From Ignelater luminosus (taxonomy: Eukaryota > Arthropoda > Insecta > Coleoptera > Elateridae), in contig VTPC01091006.1 of NCBI GenBank assembly GCA_011009095.1, positions 190,064 through 254,063 of the forward strand: a DNA stretch of 64,000 nucleotides, in the 5' to 3' direction. This document shows, in pieces, positions 1 through 13,086 of the stretch (positions within the stretch are counted from its first letter, which is position 1; the number at the start of each line of letters is the position of its first letter). The notes beneath the pieces are model-generated. The model worked only from the letters and a program-made list of their open reading frames with translations, was not told the DNA's origin and did no database searches. The position numbers and the translations under genes were made by a program.

Positions 1-441
1 TTTGTTACGTTTAAAGATGGCCAAACACTGCTCAGAAACATCAACACGTTGTTGTTTTTGGTGAACAGTGAGCAAACACGGCACCCACTTTGAGCAGAGC
101 TTTCTCATAGTCAAATGCTCATGCAATATAAAGCCAACACGTTCTTTTGATATCTTTACAATGTCGGCTAACTCACGCAACTTCACTTTTCGATCATTCA
201 AAACGATTTTGTGGATTTTTTTGATGTTTTCTGGTGTTACCGCCTCATTTGGACGTCCACTGCGTTCTGCATCATCGGTGTCTCTACGACCACGTTTGAA
301 GTCAGCAAACCAACGTTTTATTGTTGTTTCTGATGGAGCGGAGTCCCCATAACACTTTTCAAGCCATTGCGTCGCTTGAACGGTATTTTTTCCCATCAAG
401 AAGCAGTGTAAAATTAAAACACGAAATTGTTTTTGATCCAT
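1..441 (-). CDS. Mariner transposase, N-terminal 147 residues (cut by window edge)
   Basis: This encodes the DNA-binding half of a mariner transposase, which would bind the terminal repeats and cut at TA sites. The frame starts at an ATG (MDQKQFRVL) at position 441 and stays open for 147 codons to the edge of the window, with no stop or frameshift. Visible family motifs are WFADFKRG near residue 50, SGRPNEAVTPENI at about 66-78 between the two helix-turn-helix units, and KLCSKWVPCLLT near residue 120. Mariner transposases are about 345 residues, so the catalytic DDD half lies beyond base 1. The plus-strand open frame over this region is only the reverse complement. Whether the copy is intact cannot be known from here. 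Confidence 0.9.
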   Translation of the reverse strand, partial: MDQKQFRVLILHCFLMGKNTVQATQWLEKCYGDSAPSETTIKRWFADFKRGRRDTDDAERSGRPNEAVTPENIKKIHKIVLNDRKVKLRELADIVKISKERVGFILHEHLTMRKLCSKWVPCLLTVHQKQQRVDVSEQCLAIFKRNK

Positions 442-619
442 TGTTTTGAAATAACAAAAGTAGCGTCACTCTTAGCACAATAACTCACAAAATAATGAAT
501 AGAATATCATGAAATTTTAACAGCTGTCTTTTGAAGGTTAGTACTAACTGAAAAAGCGGTGAATGCAATAGAACTAGCGCCATCTATTTGTTAGGCCTGG
601 GACTTTTCAGCCCATGTGT
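1..619 (-). mobile_element. Irritans-type mariner element, one end visible
   Basis: This is the 5' part of a mariner DNA transposon read on the minus strand. Its terminal repeat lies at about 591-619 (GGGCTGAAAAGTCCC followed by AGGCCTAAC on the element strand) and is followed by TA at 620-621, the mariner target duplication. The repeat resembles irritans-subfamily ends. The transposase starts about 150 bp inside. The other end lies outside the window, so completeness cannot be judged. Confidence 0.85.
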
Positions 620-621
620 TA

Positions 622-3435
622 CTTGCGAATGACGTTGCCAAACGCCACCACGCGGGGAATTTAGAATAGCAATAAGGCGTATTATAGTTTTGGAAAGTGC
701 TAGTGCATTTGCTTACCTTTGCACGTATTTATATCTCTGTTACTATTTGTTATTAACTAACAACATTTTATTGATAAAATAGTATCTATTTTTACTTAAG
801 TTTACATGTTTCTAAATTAACAACATACTTTAAGTACCGCCATTTCTGTTAACTCCTAGTGCCACCAAAGACAATGTAGATCGAAAATTAGAATTCATAT
901 ACAGGTGGTTTCACACCTAGTACGTTTATACGACATTGCTTTACTTGGAGGGAGTATTGACAGAAGCAAAACTCACCCTCACCACACTAGCGCATAAGCA
1001 AGCAATTGATGTGCGCCTATAATTCGTTTTCAAAGAAGCAAGATATGGGTAAAAATTGTTTTCAGAAAGGTATCATTTTTGCCGATATTCAAAAAACAGA
1101 TCATGTTATTTGAATTTTGTTTTCACATTTGATTTCAGGATAAAAAAGTAGTAATTGTCACGGAAACTGTTTTTCGTCATCATTACTACTGTAGTATGTA
1201 ACATACCGTTTTTCTGCTCACATATAATGCCCAGGTACGTACTTTTAAAATTGGGTTTTAAATGTTACTTCATAGTCGTTGCTTCTAAATACTATTTGTA
1301 TTTGATAATTTAGAACACCAATTGTGAGGTTATATTTAGATTTTGGAAGTCCTCCTCCTCCCTGAACCTAACTTAATGAAGTTGGTGTTAATTTAGAATT
1401 TTCCAGAACTCGATTACGAAATAGTAGCATTACCTTTCGGCTAGCTATGGAATAAGATTTTGCAATACTTTTAGTAGATCATTTTTGTTATTCAATCTAA
1501 AATAATTGTTTTTATTAACTAACAGACTAGAAATCCAAATTTAAACAAGGAAAATCAAAAAGTTTAAGGATCTTTACGTACATATTCTAATTAACTTTAA
1601 GTAAGACCTGCGTTTGCAGTCTTAGCAGGGAACTAGTCATGTCTATTCCTCTTATTTGGCGCAATTGCCAGTTAACCTGGTAACGTGTCGTTTTTAAGGT
1701 AAGAACTAGATTTGCTTTTTTAACGTAAGTAATGATTTAAAAAGCCAAAATATAAAGCCTGGTAGTTTAACTTTTTTTGTTTCTTTTATTTGTTTATTTC
1801 ATGGAACTAACAAGAATGCGATACATACAGGTTTTTAACTTTTCCCTGTTCACAAAAGACAGAAGTCAATGGCGCCCCAATAAATAATATTATAGTATGT
1901 CTTCTTGCAAATTTTGAGTACTTGATATCTCTTCATTGGCTATTATATCCCCATTTATATTCATACTCTGTGGCACCTGCGACATACAAGATAGGAGTTC
2001 TTTGAAAACTTGAAATCTGTTCATATGATTTCTGTGTTGATAGATTATTAACAATACTCTCCTTTTTTTAACGTTACAGCTAACCCAGTTATCGCATAAC
2101 GACGATCAATTTGATTCGCTCTGTACAAACTATGAGAAACTATTCAAAATAGTCATTCTCAGTGGGTTCTGAAATTAAAATCCACGTCTTTAACTATCTT
2201 GTTTTCTAGGTTCTACAAAATCAATAGATTAGAAAGTTAGGAAAAATAATTGCGTCAAGTTAAAAAAGTTTATAAATAATTCCTACAAATTACAAAAACA
2301 AGTAAAAGCATCAACAAGAATAAATCTCAAAACTCAGATGTATACAATTTTCAGTAGCATTGAACAACTTCAATTGCTTAAATAACTGACATGTTTGTTT
2401 GTTAAGTATAACAATAACAGAATTTTGCAATATACCTCTAAAAAACCCCACACATATTTTCCTTTACTTGATATAAAGTCAGTTTATTTATTTGTTTCTT
2501 TTCTTTTGTTTTCTTAGAACAAACAAGAAAATACATTCTAATACAGTAGAAATCAAGAACCTTTTCTCAAAAATATAATTCTTTTTATTTCAAATCTTGT
2601 ACCAGATTATTTCTTTTAGAAACAAGTAGAAAACGAATTACTGTTATAGAGGTATCAAACTCCTTCCACATATTCAATTAATTATTAAAATATTTACTGG
2701 GCTTAATTTTCCTTTTCACAAACTACAGTTGCAATGAACAGAAATATGGGCATTACGAAAATTGTTGCACGACTTACAAAATCATTTCGTTCCTTATTAA
2801 GAAATTATTTCAGTCTGACCCTGGACCAAACTGGCTTTCATAAAATTGCTTTTCTAAGTAAATTATTTCCTCCCTCATTTTCCTTAATGCTTTGTTACAA
2901 GCGAGCACCTGTAATACAATGTTAAAATGCATTTAAACCTGTGAAACTTTTAATAAGAGATTTTATTTTAACATTATGTGTAACGTTACTCTTTCTTTTA
3001 ACAGTATCATATTCCTTTCAATTCTGCTGTTATTTTGAAATGAAATTAGATCTGGGAAGCTTTTCAAAAGTACAGCATTCTCAATGTTTTTGCTTTCACT
3101 TTCAGTTATAACTTCCACGCGAATAGAATTAACTTTTTAGTACCTAGTTAAAAAAAAGGGATAATGTTGAAAGAATATGAGATTTTGGATGAAACTTTAG
3201 CATTTATACATTCAGTAGCTTTGATTAAAACCAGATAGTTAGAAATATTAATGGTATTTTGAACGATATGGGGACAGAGTTACGTTAATTTGTATTACAT
3301 CCTTTTATCATAATTCATAAGGATTCGGCTTGATTATTTTTATTGATAATTGTTTAAAAAGCTTATTTTTTATATTATTATTACTGTAAGCGGGCTGGAA
3401 GCACACATTAGAAGAATTCCTGTGAACTCATCAAG
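622..3435. other. AT-rich intergenic sequence, nothing recognised
   Basis: No convincing coding frame, RNA gene or paired repeat was found. The short frame at 2734-2925 has no recognisable motif. Confidence 0.5.
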
Positions 3436-3439
3436 TTAA

Positions 3440-3996
3440 GGACGTCCCAGGCAAACATATCTAGAAAATAGATTTTCTTTGGATTTTCTTGAAAATTTGA
3501 ATATATATATATATATTTATTAATGTCCTTTATACTTAGGAAAAATTTCAATACCCCTTACGGTACTAAATTTGTAGATCTTGGCTGTTAAAGTTTGCAT
3601 TTTTAGCATACGAACCATACACCGAACTATGTTGAAACGGATGTTTTATGATATAACAACGGTAATTTTCTTAGGATTTTTTTGCAAAACTGAGAATGAT
3701 TAATTGAAAATATGACAAATATATTTCTGCAAAGAAAATTTTAGCAAGCAGTATTCGTTCTTTAGAAATCTACCATTTTTAATTCGAAGTCATTGTTTAT
3801 GCTCTGTTAAAAATGTCAAACATACGTATAACCTCGAGAAATATTTAAAACACTAAAACCCAACGTAAACAACTCGTGTCTCGATCAATGTAAGAATGTA
3901 ACATTTATTTATTATTAATACTATTATTACGTATAATTTTTTATTTCTGTGCATATGCGACGGAACGAAAGAGGGCGCTGTTTCTTGGGAACGTCC
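3440..3996. mobile_element. TTAA-flanked MITE-like element
   Basis: A 557-bp segment starts GGACGTCCCAGGCAAAC and ends, on the opposite strand, GGACGTTCCCAAGAAAC. It is bordered by TTAA on both sides (3436-3439 and 3997-4000). Short inverted ends with a TTAA duplication are typical of piggyBac-type and some Kolobok non-autonomous elements. The inside is non-coding and has an (AT)n tract near 3500. The inverted repeats are only about 15-17 bp with an indel, so the call is moderate. Confidence 0.5.
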
Positions 3997-4000
3997 TTAA

Positions 4001-6330
4001 TCAATCAAAAAACAAATTGAATATTTTTTATTTTTAAATACTGTGTCAAGGTAAATGAACTGAGCACGCTTTACGTGTTTCTAAAATTATTAGATAGGTT
4101 ACAAGATTAATGCATTTTCTACGCTTTGTAAGTGCGTTCTGGTTCTTTAACAGCGTTTAGATGCTTTTAAATGTTCATCAATGGTAAGTTCGTTGTGCTG
4201 ATTAATCTTGACAAAGCTGAGCCGCTTGTTCTATTGTTTTACCTACTAGAGCTCGAGCTATAACAAATAGAAGATCGGTAATTTTCTACCAACTTTAGAA
4301 AAGCAATTTATTCTCGATAACAATGCTAATCAGCTTAACAGAAATAAGGTTTGTACAACTAAATGTAAGTCTAATTAGGGTTCGAAACTGCTCGTCATTG
4401 ATCTTACAAAGTAGTCTTAGAATACAAGTAAGATCAGATACTATCATGATGTTATGTCAGTAGAAATAATAAACTTTTTACCTTTTTTGATTTTTCTAAC
4501 ACTTCAGAGTAACCAATGACAACTATTTTTTTATAAATGGTTTGAGTTATAAACTCTAAAGTCTAAAGGTAGTTCGAGGAAGCATTTATGAATGATATAC
4601 TAGTCCAGTCACAAAAATCGCAACACAAACTAAGATAAGGGTGCGGTGCTTGTTATTATCCCACAAAAAACTTCTACTGATTCTAGTAACGGCAACTACC
4701 TTCTTTTTCTCGAAAAAATTTATTTCATAAATAAATCAAAAGATCAGAACTATCCGGAGAAACATTAAATATTCTAATTTATGCACATACATATAAGTAA
4801 TTTTAGGAGTTTTTCACAAAAAGCGTACGTTGCGCAGTAATAAGAGTTATTCTTTTCGTATTCGTCTACAACTTTTAGAATATTTTATCGGAATTTCCCT
4901 AGCTTGCGCTTCAAAAAGATTTTGATGGAAATACCGTAAACACATACTCCATGTCTCTCCTATTGAATTTTTTTTATAAAAAGATGGGTTACACCTTATT
5001 ATGCATAATGATTTCTTTAGATCAATTCCTGAATTTCGGCTTTTTATATCAAACCATTTTTCAGGTATTTATACGATAAAGTAGCTGTCATCGGTAATTC
5101 CAAAAACCTTGTATCTCCGAGACTAAATAAGAAAATATGAAGGGAAAAAACGTTTATTATTTTTACGAATTTAATGTAACGGTAACCGATTCTTGGTTCT
5201 TATAAAAGTTAGTTAAAAGTTGAATGAAGTGGCTAACTTTAAAAGAAAAATAAAACAAACTTTAGAAATTTTCCATAATAATATTTTAACATTGCAGCAA
5301 ATGTTCAACTTACATCTAAGGCCTACCTCAGAACGTAATTACACATTTTCTCTAATAGAAAGAAATATAATCATTACAGTAACAAATCTGCTAAAATTTA
5401 AGTTACATATGTTTAGTATAGATTTAAGTTGGGTTATCCTTCAGTTACCTACATTTTCTCAATAAGATTCTATCATTATCCTAAAAAAATCAAGAACTCC
5501 TCAAGTATTTTTAAAAATTAATTGTATAACCTTCTAGAGCTTATATAGGCCGTTTAGACTTCTTGGGACTACATAATGATCTTATAACTGACCTAGTGCT
5601 ACAACTGAAAGGCTTTGTAAATTTTATAAAACAGTTTTACAAAGTTTATAATTAAAAAAACTTAATTAATCTTAAATAGAATGTTCCTTCCACCCTTTGG
5701 ATGAGTCATGCCTAACTTGGTATCTACATACGGTCGGAGTCCAAGTCGGTCAAAGTTGAGAAAAATAAAGACACTGCAAGATTCGAGATTGCTGTATCTC
5801 GAAAAGCAATAAACAGACTTTTACAATGTTTGGATGAGATAGTACCTTTTAAAGTCTCTTACCATCTTAACCATCACCATCTAACTATGAGAATAAAAAA
5901 AAATAGTAACTGGAAGTAAGCGCTGCACCATGCTTTTAGTTAAGTTCCACCCTGCAAACGTTTTTCACCGAGGTTGGCAGTTAAGATTCTTGGAAGACAG
6001 CAAAATTAAGTTAAAGATAATATTAAATTTTCTCAATAATATTCATTGTTCTCGACAAGAAAAACTAGGTATTGTACATGTCTGAAAAGTCCATAGATCT
6101 AACGTCTTTCTAAATTATTGACGAGAAACGAGATGAAGACGTCGCGGGAAAAACGATCTAAGTCCAAATTTAAAAAAATTTTAATTTTACTACCATCTTA
6201 TAACTAATATACGTACTAATTAACAGACATGTTATGATTGGCCAAATCCGTCAAAAACGCAGTTAGAAATAAGGTATACTTTGAAATACCGATCTACGTC
6301 CACGTCGTATTATGTAAAACAGATCAAAGT
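4001..6330. other. AT-rich sequence, nothing firmly recognised
   Basis: At 4604 there is a stretch reading CAGTCACAAAAATCGCAACA, reminiscent of some Tc1-type ends, but no partner end was found. Around 5790 a CTGTATCTCG motif links to the dispersed repeat better seen at 37.7-39.4 kb. Otherwise no gene is visible. Confidence 0.4.
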
Positions 6331-6339
6331 CCACTTAAA

Positions 6340-6480
6340 GGGGTTTGTGACTAGGAGTACTTCAGCGCTGAGATGTATTCTTAGCTGACAAAATAATATC
6401 AATTGTGGTGCCAGTGGTTTCATATGTCAAAAGTTACTGTGACTCGTGCGCAGGCCAAAACAAAAAATATCTAGAGTGTG
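6340..6480 (+). pseudogene. Possible relic of a transposon-like protein (DSCAGQNKN motif)
   Basis: One plus-strand frame reads YCDSCAGQNKNI just upstream of a stop, preceded by a broken stretch with several stops. A (S/C)DSC(A/G)GQN(K/R)N signature occurs in a multicopy insect protein family that I recall only as uncharacterised and probably transposon-borne. Only this motif is recognisable and the surrounding frame is destroyed, so this may be coincidence. Confidence 0.25.
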
Positions 6481-7189
6481 ATTAAGACTTACAAATCAAA
6501 AGGCGACAGTAGAGATTCCAGACGATTGGGTATGAAAATTTGAAAATGCTAGATCCAAACCTTTTCCATTTGATGTAGGATTTGAAAAAATTTGTTTTAC
6601 ATGAAAATCAAAACTACTATAGTAATCTGACAGTTCATCACATCGAGGTACCAAGTGACAAGGATGAGTGAAGTAAGAACATCTATAACTATTTAATGCA
6701 GCCTAAAATGAAGAATAAATATTTTCTTTAGATTTGATGTATGGACTTGGATCATTCTTCTATCTGACAAGTGGAAGTTTAATTTCAAAGTTTATAAGAA
6801 TAACATAATAATTTACTTTTTATTTATAGTATAGTAATGTATTAGTTAACAATAAATGTACTATCATTAAAAATAAAAAGAAACATTTACAAGTACAAGA
6901 AATGGCGTAGGTCTTGAAACTTTAAAAATGCTTCATTTTAAAAGTTCTCATTTGTGACTTAGATCGTTTTTCCCCAGATGTTTTAAGAGGAATAATAATG
7001 TTTTTTCTTGGAAGCTTGTTGAACATAACATCTTGGATCCTAAAAGCTTTTCGAAAATATTACATAGCGTATAATGAAGTTTGTTTAAGATAGAATGATC
7101 AAGGAAAATTGAGAACAACTAAGTGGTCAGAACATCAAAGCCTTAACTTAACACGTGAGTAAAGTTTACACACAGCTTGCTGCTCTTAT

Positions 7190-7420
7190 TTGTTTGTTTA
7201 TTTTGTGCCTGGGGCTTTATTTCGCTGTTTTCTTGAACATTATGGCTTTATCTGCCATGATCATTTAGTAGAAACCGAAATTATTCCAAATCCCGCTAAG
7301 GAAACTACACGTGCAACTCATCGTAGTGACGTGGGATCTACTTTCTTTCACAGGCGTTTTTCAAATGAAAAATCTCAGAACGTCGCATCAATTGAGATTG
7401 ATCCCCCCATCTTGTAGTTT
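7190..7420 (+). repeat. Dispersed repeat, copy 1 (partner near 59.2 kb)
   Basis: This block matches 59185-59430 in the same orientation. Shared landmarks in order are ATTTTGTGYCTG, TCTTGAACMT, CTGATCATTT-like sequence, GTGCAACTCATCGTAGT, then the less similar (A)AACGTC. The 75-codon frame here (starting MFVYFVPGALF) is not conserved in the other copy and is probably not a gene. Confidence 0.6.
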
Positions 7421-7429
7421 GATAACTAT

Positions 7430-10400
7430 CAAAATCGCCAAGACTTTCTAGTACTAATGTCATTAGACTCACAAATAGTCTGTCCACATTTTAACATCAC
7501 TTTCTTTGAACGTTAGATTTCTTTAAGTTTCATATTACTTAAATGTTTCCCATTTACAATAGAAGAAAGATATTAAAGTATCAAGCAAATGTTCTATGCT
7601 GTTGGTATTATAAAAGTTGTAAAGTGTCCCACAAAACTATGTCCAAGTTAGAGAAAAATGTGAACAATGATAGGACAAAATTAGTTCATGTCAAGATTTT
7701 CGGTTTTGACATTAAAAATTTCCATTTCAAGTGCACTTAGAATTATATCGTCAATTTAAGGCGTAAACGATCGTACAGATTTCAAGTTCAGTATTAGAAC
7801 ACCTGTTGGTACTACCACTTACGCCCAAAACGGCCAAATTTTAATAAATCAACTACAGTTGAGACATTATTTTTGCATTCATTTGAGTTCTTGCGCTTCT
7901 GAAGAATTATGAGAACCGTTTTGCAGAAATTAATTGTTTAGAAGGTTACATTTCTGCTCCCGCATGAGATTTTGTCCTCAAATTCTGTATTATTAACAAC
8001 CCTACCAAATATTATCGAAATCTGAGATCCTTTGTCTTGGAAGATGTCTAGACAGTTTACTTATTTAAAAAAGCATTTACCAGTCTTTTTACAAGAAAGT
8101 AAGTCATATAAGAGAGAGCGCTTGTACTATACCTAGTTACCAGGTGGTAACTGTTCAATAAGTATTGTTTCCTCCTTGAATATGCTCAATTATTTTTGCT
8201 TTACTTTACTATAATGTTCTTCTTAAATTCAATGTAAATTAGTAGAATAAAGAGAACTTACCGTAATAATTAGCGAGATTCTGGAAAAGAAAGAAAATTT
8301 AAATTAAACTTTGACATTCTGTATCTCGTAAAAGTAAGCATGGAATAAACTATAGTTCCAATTTTGACTAAAAAATCTATTGCATGAATATTTCCTTTAA
8401 AATGCCCTGCAAGTTTCATAAGTAAGTGTTATTTTATTCCAGTTCTTTATGGGTTGATTAACAAGTTGCTGCAATTTTATTTTTTTTTAATAATAACAAT
8501 CCTAGAGATTATCTGGAAATAAAAATATATTTTTAAGTCTTATAACACAAAAACGCAATACTTAAGAGCATTCTAAAAACCAGAATAGATCATCATATTA
8601 CTCACAAAAATTCCTGCTCAAAGACTTCTGAAATCCGGATATAGTCTACAGAAAAAGGATAACTACAACGCCACAACTTTGATCTTTTTCGCCATAATCC
8701 CATAAAAGCTCTTATAAAATGAACGTTTAATTTACTCTAATGCTCTTAAGCGTTTTAAACCTTTGCAGAATAAACTAGATATTAGGAAGCAAAAAGCACA
8801 TCAAAATAAATTTTAATTTAACAATGCTTATTTCCTTTAAAATTAATATTAAATAATAAGTATTATTAATATTCCCGCTTATATTGTAAAATATCTAACT
8901 GTCTACTTACTTTCTTGTTTTGCCTATATTTTATACTGCATATTATGTCATAATAGTGAAGATTTATTACACACAGACAGCAGCAACATTTCCGGTATCC
9001 TTAAAAGCTATTTTTTGAAGTCGCCTACATTTTTTGTAGGACAAAAAACGCGGAAAAATAACAAGAAATATATAGTAACCATCTCAAGCACGAACTAAAG
9101 TATTTTCTCATCTCTATTCATTTTTATGAAAAATATGGTTTTAAAATATGTAGAAGGATTAAAAGTTTTATCTCAGTTTTTGCTTGTTCTCGATAAAAAG
9201 AGTTGTGTGCTTTAGTCATTTTCGCTTACTGAAAAGCTTTAGCTTTGCATTACAAAATGAGGTTTTAATACAGTTAATAAAAGCTTTGTGAAATTTTGAA
9301 GCGCAAATTTATTTTACCAATTATTTTTAATTGTACAATATCTCAGATAATGATCACGCCATGAAAGTGTTCATAAAATTTTAGGGTAACCTTTTGCAAA
9401 CAAATAATATTTTAAAGTGTTTTCGGTGTTTGAAACTTAAAAATAATATTTTTCTATTCTTTTTATGAACAAAGTCGGTTTAAACTACCATTTGTAATGT
9501 TTTCCACTAAATAGTTATGTTTTATCGTAATAAAAATCAACAAAAGTGGGATCAGGGTGACAGTCAAAGTCGTAGAAACTTTAACTGCTACTTTGAAACT
9601 GCTTTTGTTAAAGTAGATGAGATCCGACATAACATAAAACGCAATTACAAGATGTAATTCTCATATGCCCATAAAATAAGCCATAAAACGAGATCATGAC
9701 AAACTTCCATTTTCACAAAACACATACCGTATTACTTTATCTAATCTCATGAATAAATAGCTTGTTCTAGCTGATTATTAGCTTGCCGGAAAATATAGAC
9801 GCAAGCGTATAAAATAATGTACCAGTGAAGGTTCTTTTACTTTTCTACACAATGCGATGAGATTTCAAAGTTTGTAAAACAAACCACTTGAATCTCATAC
9901 CTGAATCATTTGCTATGTTTGTATTGTCTTATTATTTACTTGTTACAATAATAAGGCACGAAAACTTGTTCACGGGGAAGTTGAGTCATATTCGGAGAAA
10001 AAGTTTTTAAAAGATTCAAGTAGGTACAATAATACAATGAATAGTAAAAGTTCTTACAAATGATTCTCCAAAACTTATTAAAGTAGTATTTATCAATAAG
10101 AACATAATGACAGATTGTATTTAAAGTACCATTACGAAGAAGACTAATTTATGTATTTAAAGCTTACCCTTGTCATTAGTCTCATTATTGGTTGTAGGAA
10201 GAAGATTACAATATGTAAACTTTACTTTGATGGAGCGAAGAAGTTTGTATTAATTTATTTGATGGAATTCGTGGCAAATCAATAATACGGATAGGTTAGA
10301 ACAACTCACAACTTGACTGTATTATAGTAACTTACAGGATGTTCCAAATTCACTTCCCAGAATTATTCAGAAAAATGGAGATTTTTAATTTTGGTTTTTT

Positions 10401-10780
10401 TAAATGCAAACCTGGATTGTTTAGTTTCATTTATTTTTGTAATTGTTAGTCATTTCAAACAATTGTGATATATCACACACGACCAGCTCTAACGTTATCT
10501 TTTCCGGGGTGTTCTCTCCAGGGTTTCTACGATAATATCTATCAAAATTTCGCAATAAAATTATACCTCTAAATATAATAGATTTGACTGTCTCATTTCA
10601 TAAATTTAGACGGAATTAAGTAATATTATTTTTGCTATCGCTTGGTTTACTTCAACAAAATTTTGGTTTTTAGCCATTTCGGTGTTACATTCAACAGCCC
10701 GTAATATTTAGTTCTATCGGAAACACGATGCTTAATTTCAGAGGATTTATCAAATTTTCTAAAATAAAATTATTCCGAGT
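7430..10780. other. AT-rich sequence with one degraded repeat
   Basis: No gene is visible. At 8285-8390 a stretch (AAACTTTGACATTCTGTATC) belongs to the dispersed repeat described at 38.4-39.4 kb. At 10335 ACAGGATGTTCC resembles the ACAGGGTGT start of mariner/Tc-type ends seen elsewhere, but no matching right end was found. Confidence 0.4.
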
Positions 10781-10785
10781 TAATT

Positions 10786-10895
10786 TGTAACGGAAAGAAG
10801 CTGAAAAAAAAAGCTTAAGTCCCGTTACAGATGGCGGAAGATGTTCGATTCCGTAGCTCAAGTCGAAGACGAGATGATTCTAGCTAAACTTTACT
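10786..10895 (+). repeat. TGTAACGG module, copy A
   Basis: About 110 bp starts TGTAACGGAAAGAAGCTG, then CCCGTTACAGATGGCGGAAG, then TAGCTCAAGTCGAAGACG. It aligns with the reverse complement of 33061-33170 at roughly 80% by eye, and more loosely with 20029-20140 and 17936-18040. In one frame copies A and B both read a lysine-rich start followed by RKMF and VAQVED or IAQVED, then LAKL. The family is not recognised. Confidence 0.6.
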
Positions 10896-10899
10896 ATAA

Positions 10900-12590
10900 A
10901 TTTATTATCCTCAAGAGAAACAAATGTTTGAAATAAAAAAATGAAATATAAAAAAAAGATTAAAACATATAAGAAATAATAAAATAACTAAAGAATTATA
11001 TCTCAAATATACCACCTAAAAGGGGTAGAACCAAACTATAAATAAAAGCAAAAATTTATCATTCGCTGTATAAATGAATTTCTAAATATAACTATGATCA
11101 ACTGTAATTTAGTTCTTCCTTAAAGCAAAACAAACGATTACTTTTAATATGATTTCGAAACGCAAACTATACTGTAAGATTACTATTGTCACCTATGAAC
11201 GTTCAATATACAAGCTAATTAATTTATGAGAGTCGATAAAAATTTAAAACACAAGGTTTTAATAAATCCTTTTAAAAGAACTTTAACCTTATGCATACAA
11301 AATTTACATTACACAATAACAAAGGATATAAATAAAAAAGGTAATTCTTACATAATATTCTTTTTCCTGGGTCTTTACTATTTTGAAATGATATAGAAGG
11401 TTCCCCAAGGCAGGTTGTAATTAATCCAATATTTGGCGGACTTTCTTTATCACCAAGAAATTCCAAACAACGCTAACGGATTCAAACGTCTTTTAACAAT
11501 GATTCTCAACGAACTGAAACTAGGTACATATTTAGTGTTCACTACGTCGTTTCTTTACCTTGAAGATATAACACAAGATAGGGTTCTCTCACAAAACACA
11601 CAACGACAGTTCCCAAGATAATTATTTAAGCAACAAACAAAAGAAAGACAGACATTGAGATTAAGAGAGTTCGAATCACGGACGACGAAACGGTCTTAAT
11701 TTACACAATTCCTCAACAGAAGACCGAATACGATAACATCATTCACCTTTCTGCATATAAGTTCACTTTTAGATCCGCCTAATAAGGCGATATACTTGAC
11801 CCCTCAGGAAGCCTTCTTCCGGGATTCACAAAAAACACGCACCAAGTGCAACCACAAAAAAGTTATAGCAACTTAATATTGTAATAAACACGTCCGCGTC
11901 CAACACATTAAAAGGTAAAGGCAAGGCGCAAACAGCGCACAGCTGTTCCCCGAAGGGGCAGCATGCCTTGTCAACAGACCAGATTCGACTCCCTCGATCA
12001 AACTTAAAATTTCCTGACGCAAAGCGTCTCACAAGAAAAATCCACAAATCAGAGGTACACTGTATATGGAACAAAACACAGACGGTAAATTAAAAATGGA
12101 AAAGTACCAAACGTTATTTTTCTAATTTAAAGCGACCTTTTATCTAGACACACGGCAAGCATTTCTTTCTGGTGACAGAACCCGAATATAAACAAAAATT
12201 CCCCGAATCAACATAACAGAAAAATATACTAAAGATCGATAAATAATTTCAAATTAGAATAAAGCACGTTTTAATAATTCAATTACATATCAAATTTCGT
12301 AAATGAAACCTAAATAAAACATTCTCACAACGAAGAAATGATTTCATTAACAACAAAAGAAACATAAAACGATTTATTGAATACATTTTACGATAAAATA
12401 AAATAATGAATTTGTAGGAAAAGTCAATACAAAATTTTAATTTAATGCTTGAAATGCACCCAGAAATCCATTGAGTTCACAAAAAAAGTTGGATCCACAC
12501 GTAACTTTCATTGATATTTAAAATAATGTCGCAAATGGTGTTAATAAATTAGTCCAATTTAAACTGCATAATAAAATGTGTTCTCTGTTT
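10900..12590. other. No gene recognised; slightly GC-richer patch at 11.6-12.0 kb
   Basis: Short frames on both strands (for example 11826-12074 minus) show no family motif. The 11640-12080 patch is less AT-rich than its surroundings and may be an unrecognised repeat. Confidence 0.35.
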
Positions 12591-12594
12591 CACA

Positions 12595-12770
12595 ATTTCC
12601 TATTTCTAAAGTTACTTAAATGACCATTAAATCTGTTTTGGTCATATGAAAAACTTTTATAAATTAATTTCTTATCTAGACTATAAAGATTTCAATGTTT
12701 TTTTATACACTTTTCTTTTTGAGTAGGTTCCACGTCTTCAGGTGATATAGTGTGGTTGATTTTTCATTTC
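12595..12770 (+). repeat. Repeat unit 1, direct copy at 13530-13660
   Basis: Both copies share GTTTTGGYCATAT, then ACTTTTATAAATT, then TATAAAGAYTTCA in the same order and orientation, about 930 bp apart. It is part of the rearranged cluster that includes the inverted pair at 12988 and 13869. Confidence 0.6.
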
Positions 12771-12987
12771 ACATTAATTAATTTTGTCAAGAAAAGATAT
12801 TTGAAATTGAAAAACTTGGATTAGATAGTTTCTTGCGCTGTTTTCCAAAGGACTAAGATAAATTTGAAATAGCTATAGAACTAAAAGAGCAGCGATGTGA
12901 AGAATAAGTTTTGCAAATGAAACAGGCTGTATGTTGAGCAATTAGAATTATTATAAAATTCAGAATACATCAGAACTTCTAGTTTTT

Positions 12988-13086
12988 TAATTAACCAATA
13001 AATAAGGTCGCAGCGATAATAATCAGATTACCAAAAGTAGGCTTTAAAATGCGAAAAAACAAAATATTTGTATTGAGATTACACAA
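12988..13086 (-). repeat. Inverted repeat arm, near-perfect partner at 13869-13970
   Basis: The reverse complement of this 99-bp arm matches 13869-13970 almost base for base over TTGTGTAATCTCAATACAAA through GACCTTATTTATTGGTTAAT, with one single-base indel in the middle. A third, diverged copy in the right arm's orientation lies at about 13280-13365 (CAAAACCTACTTTTGGCAAT). Confidence 0.8.

Noticed and set aside
68-352. 94-codon plus-strand frame
   Set aside because: It is the antisense of the mariner transposase frame on the minus strand.
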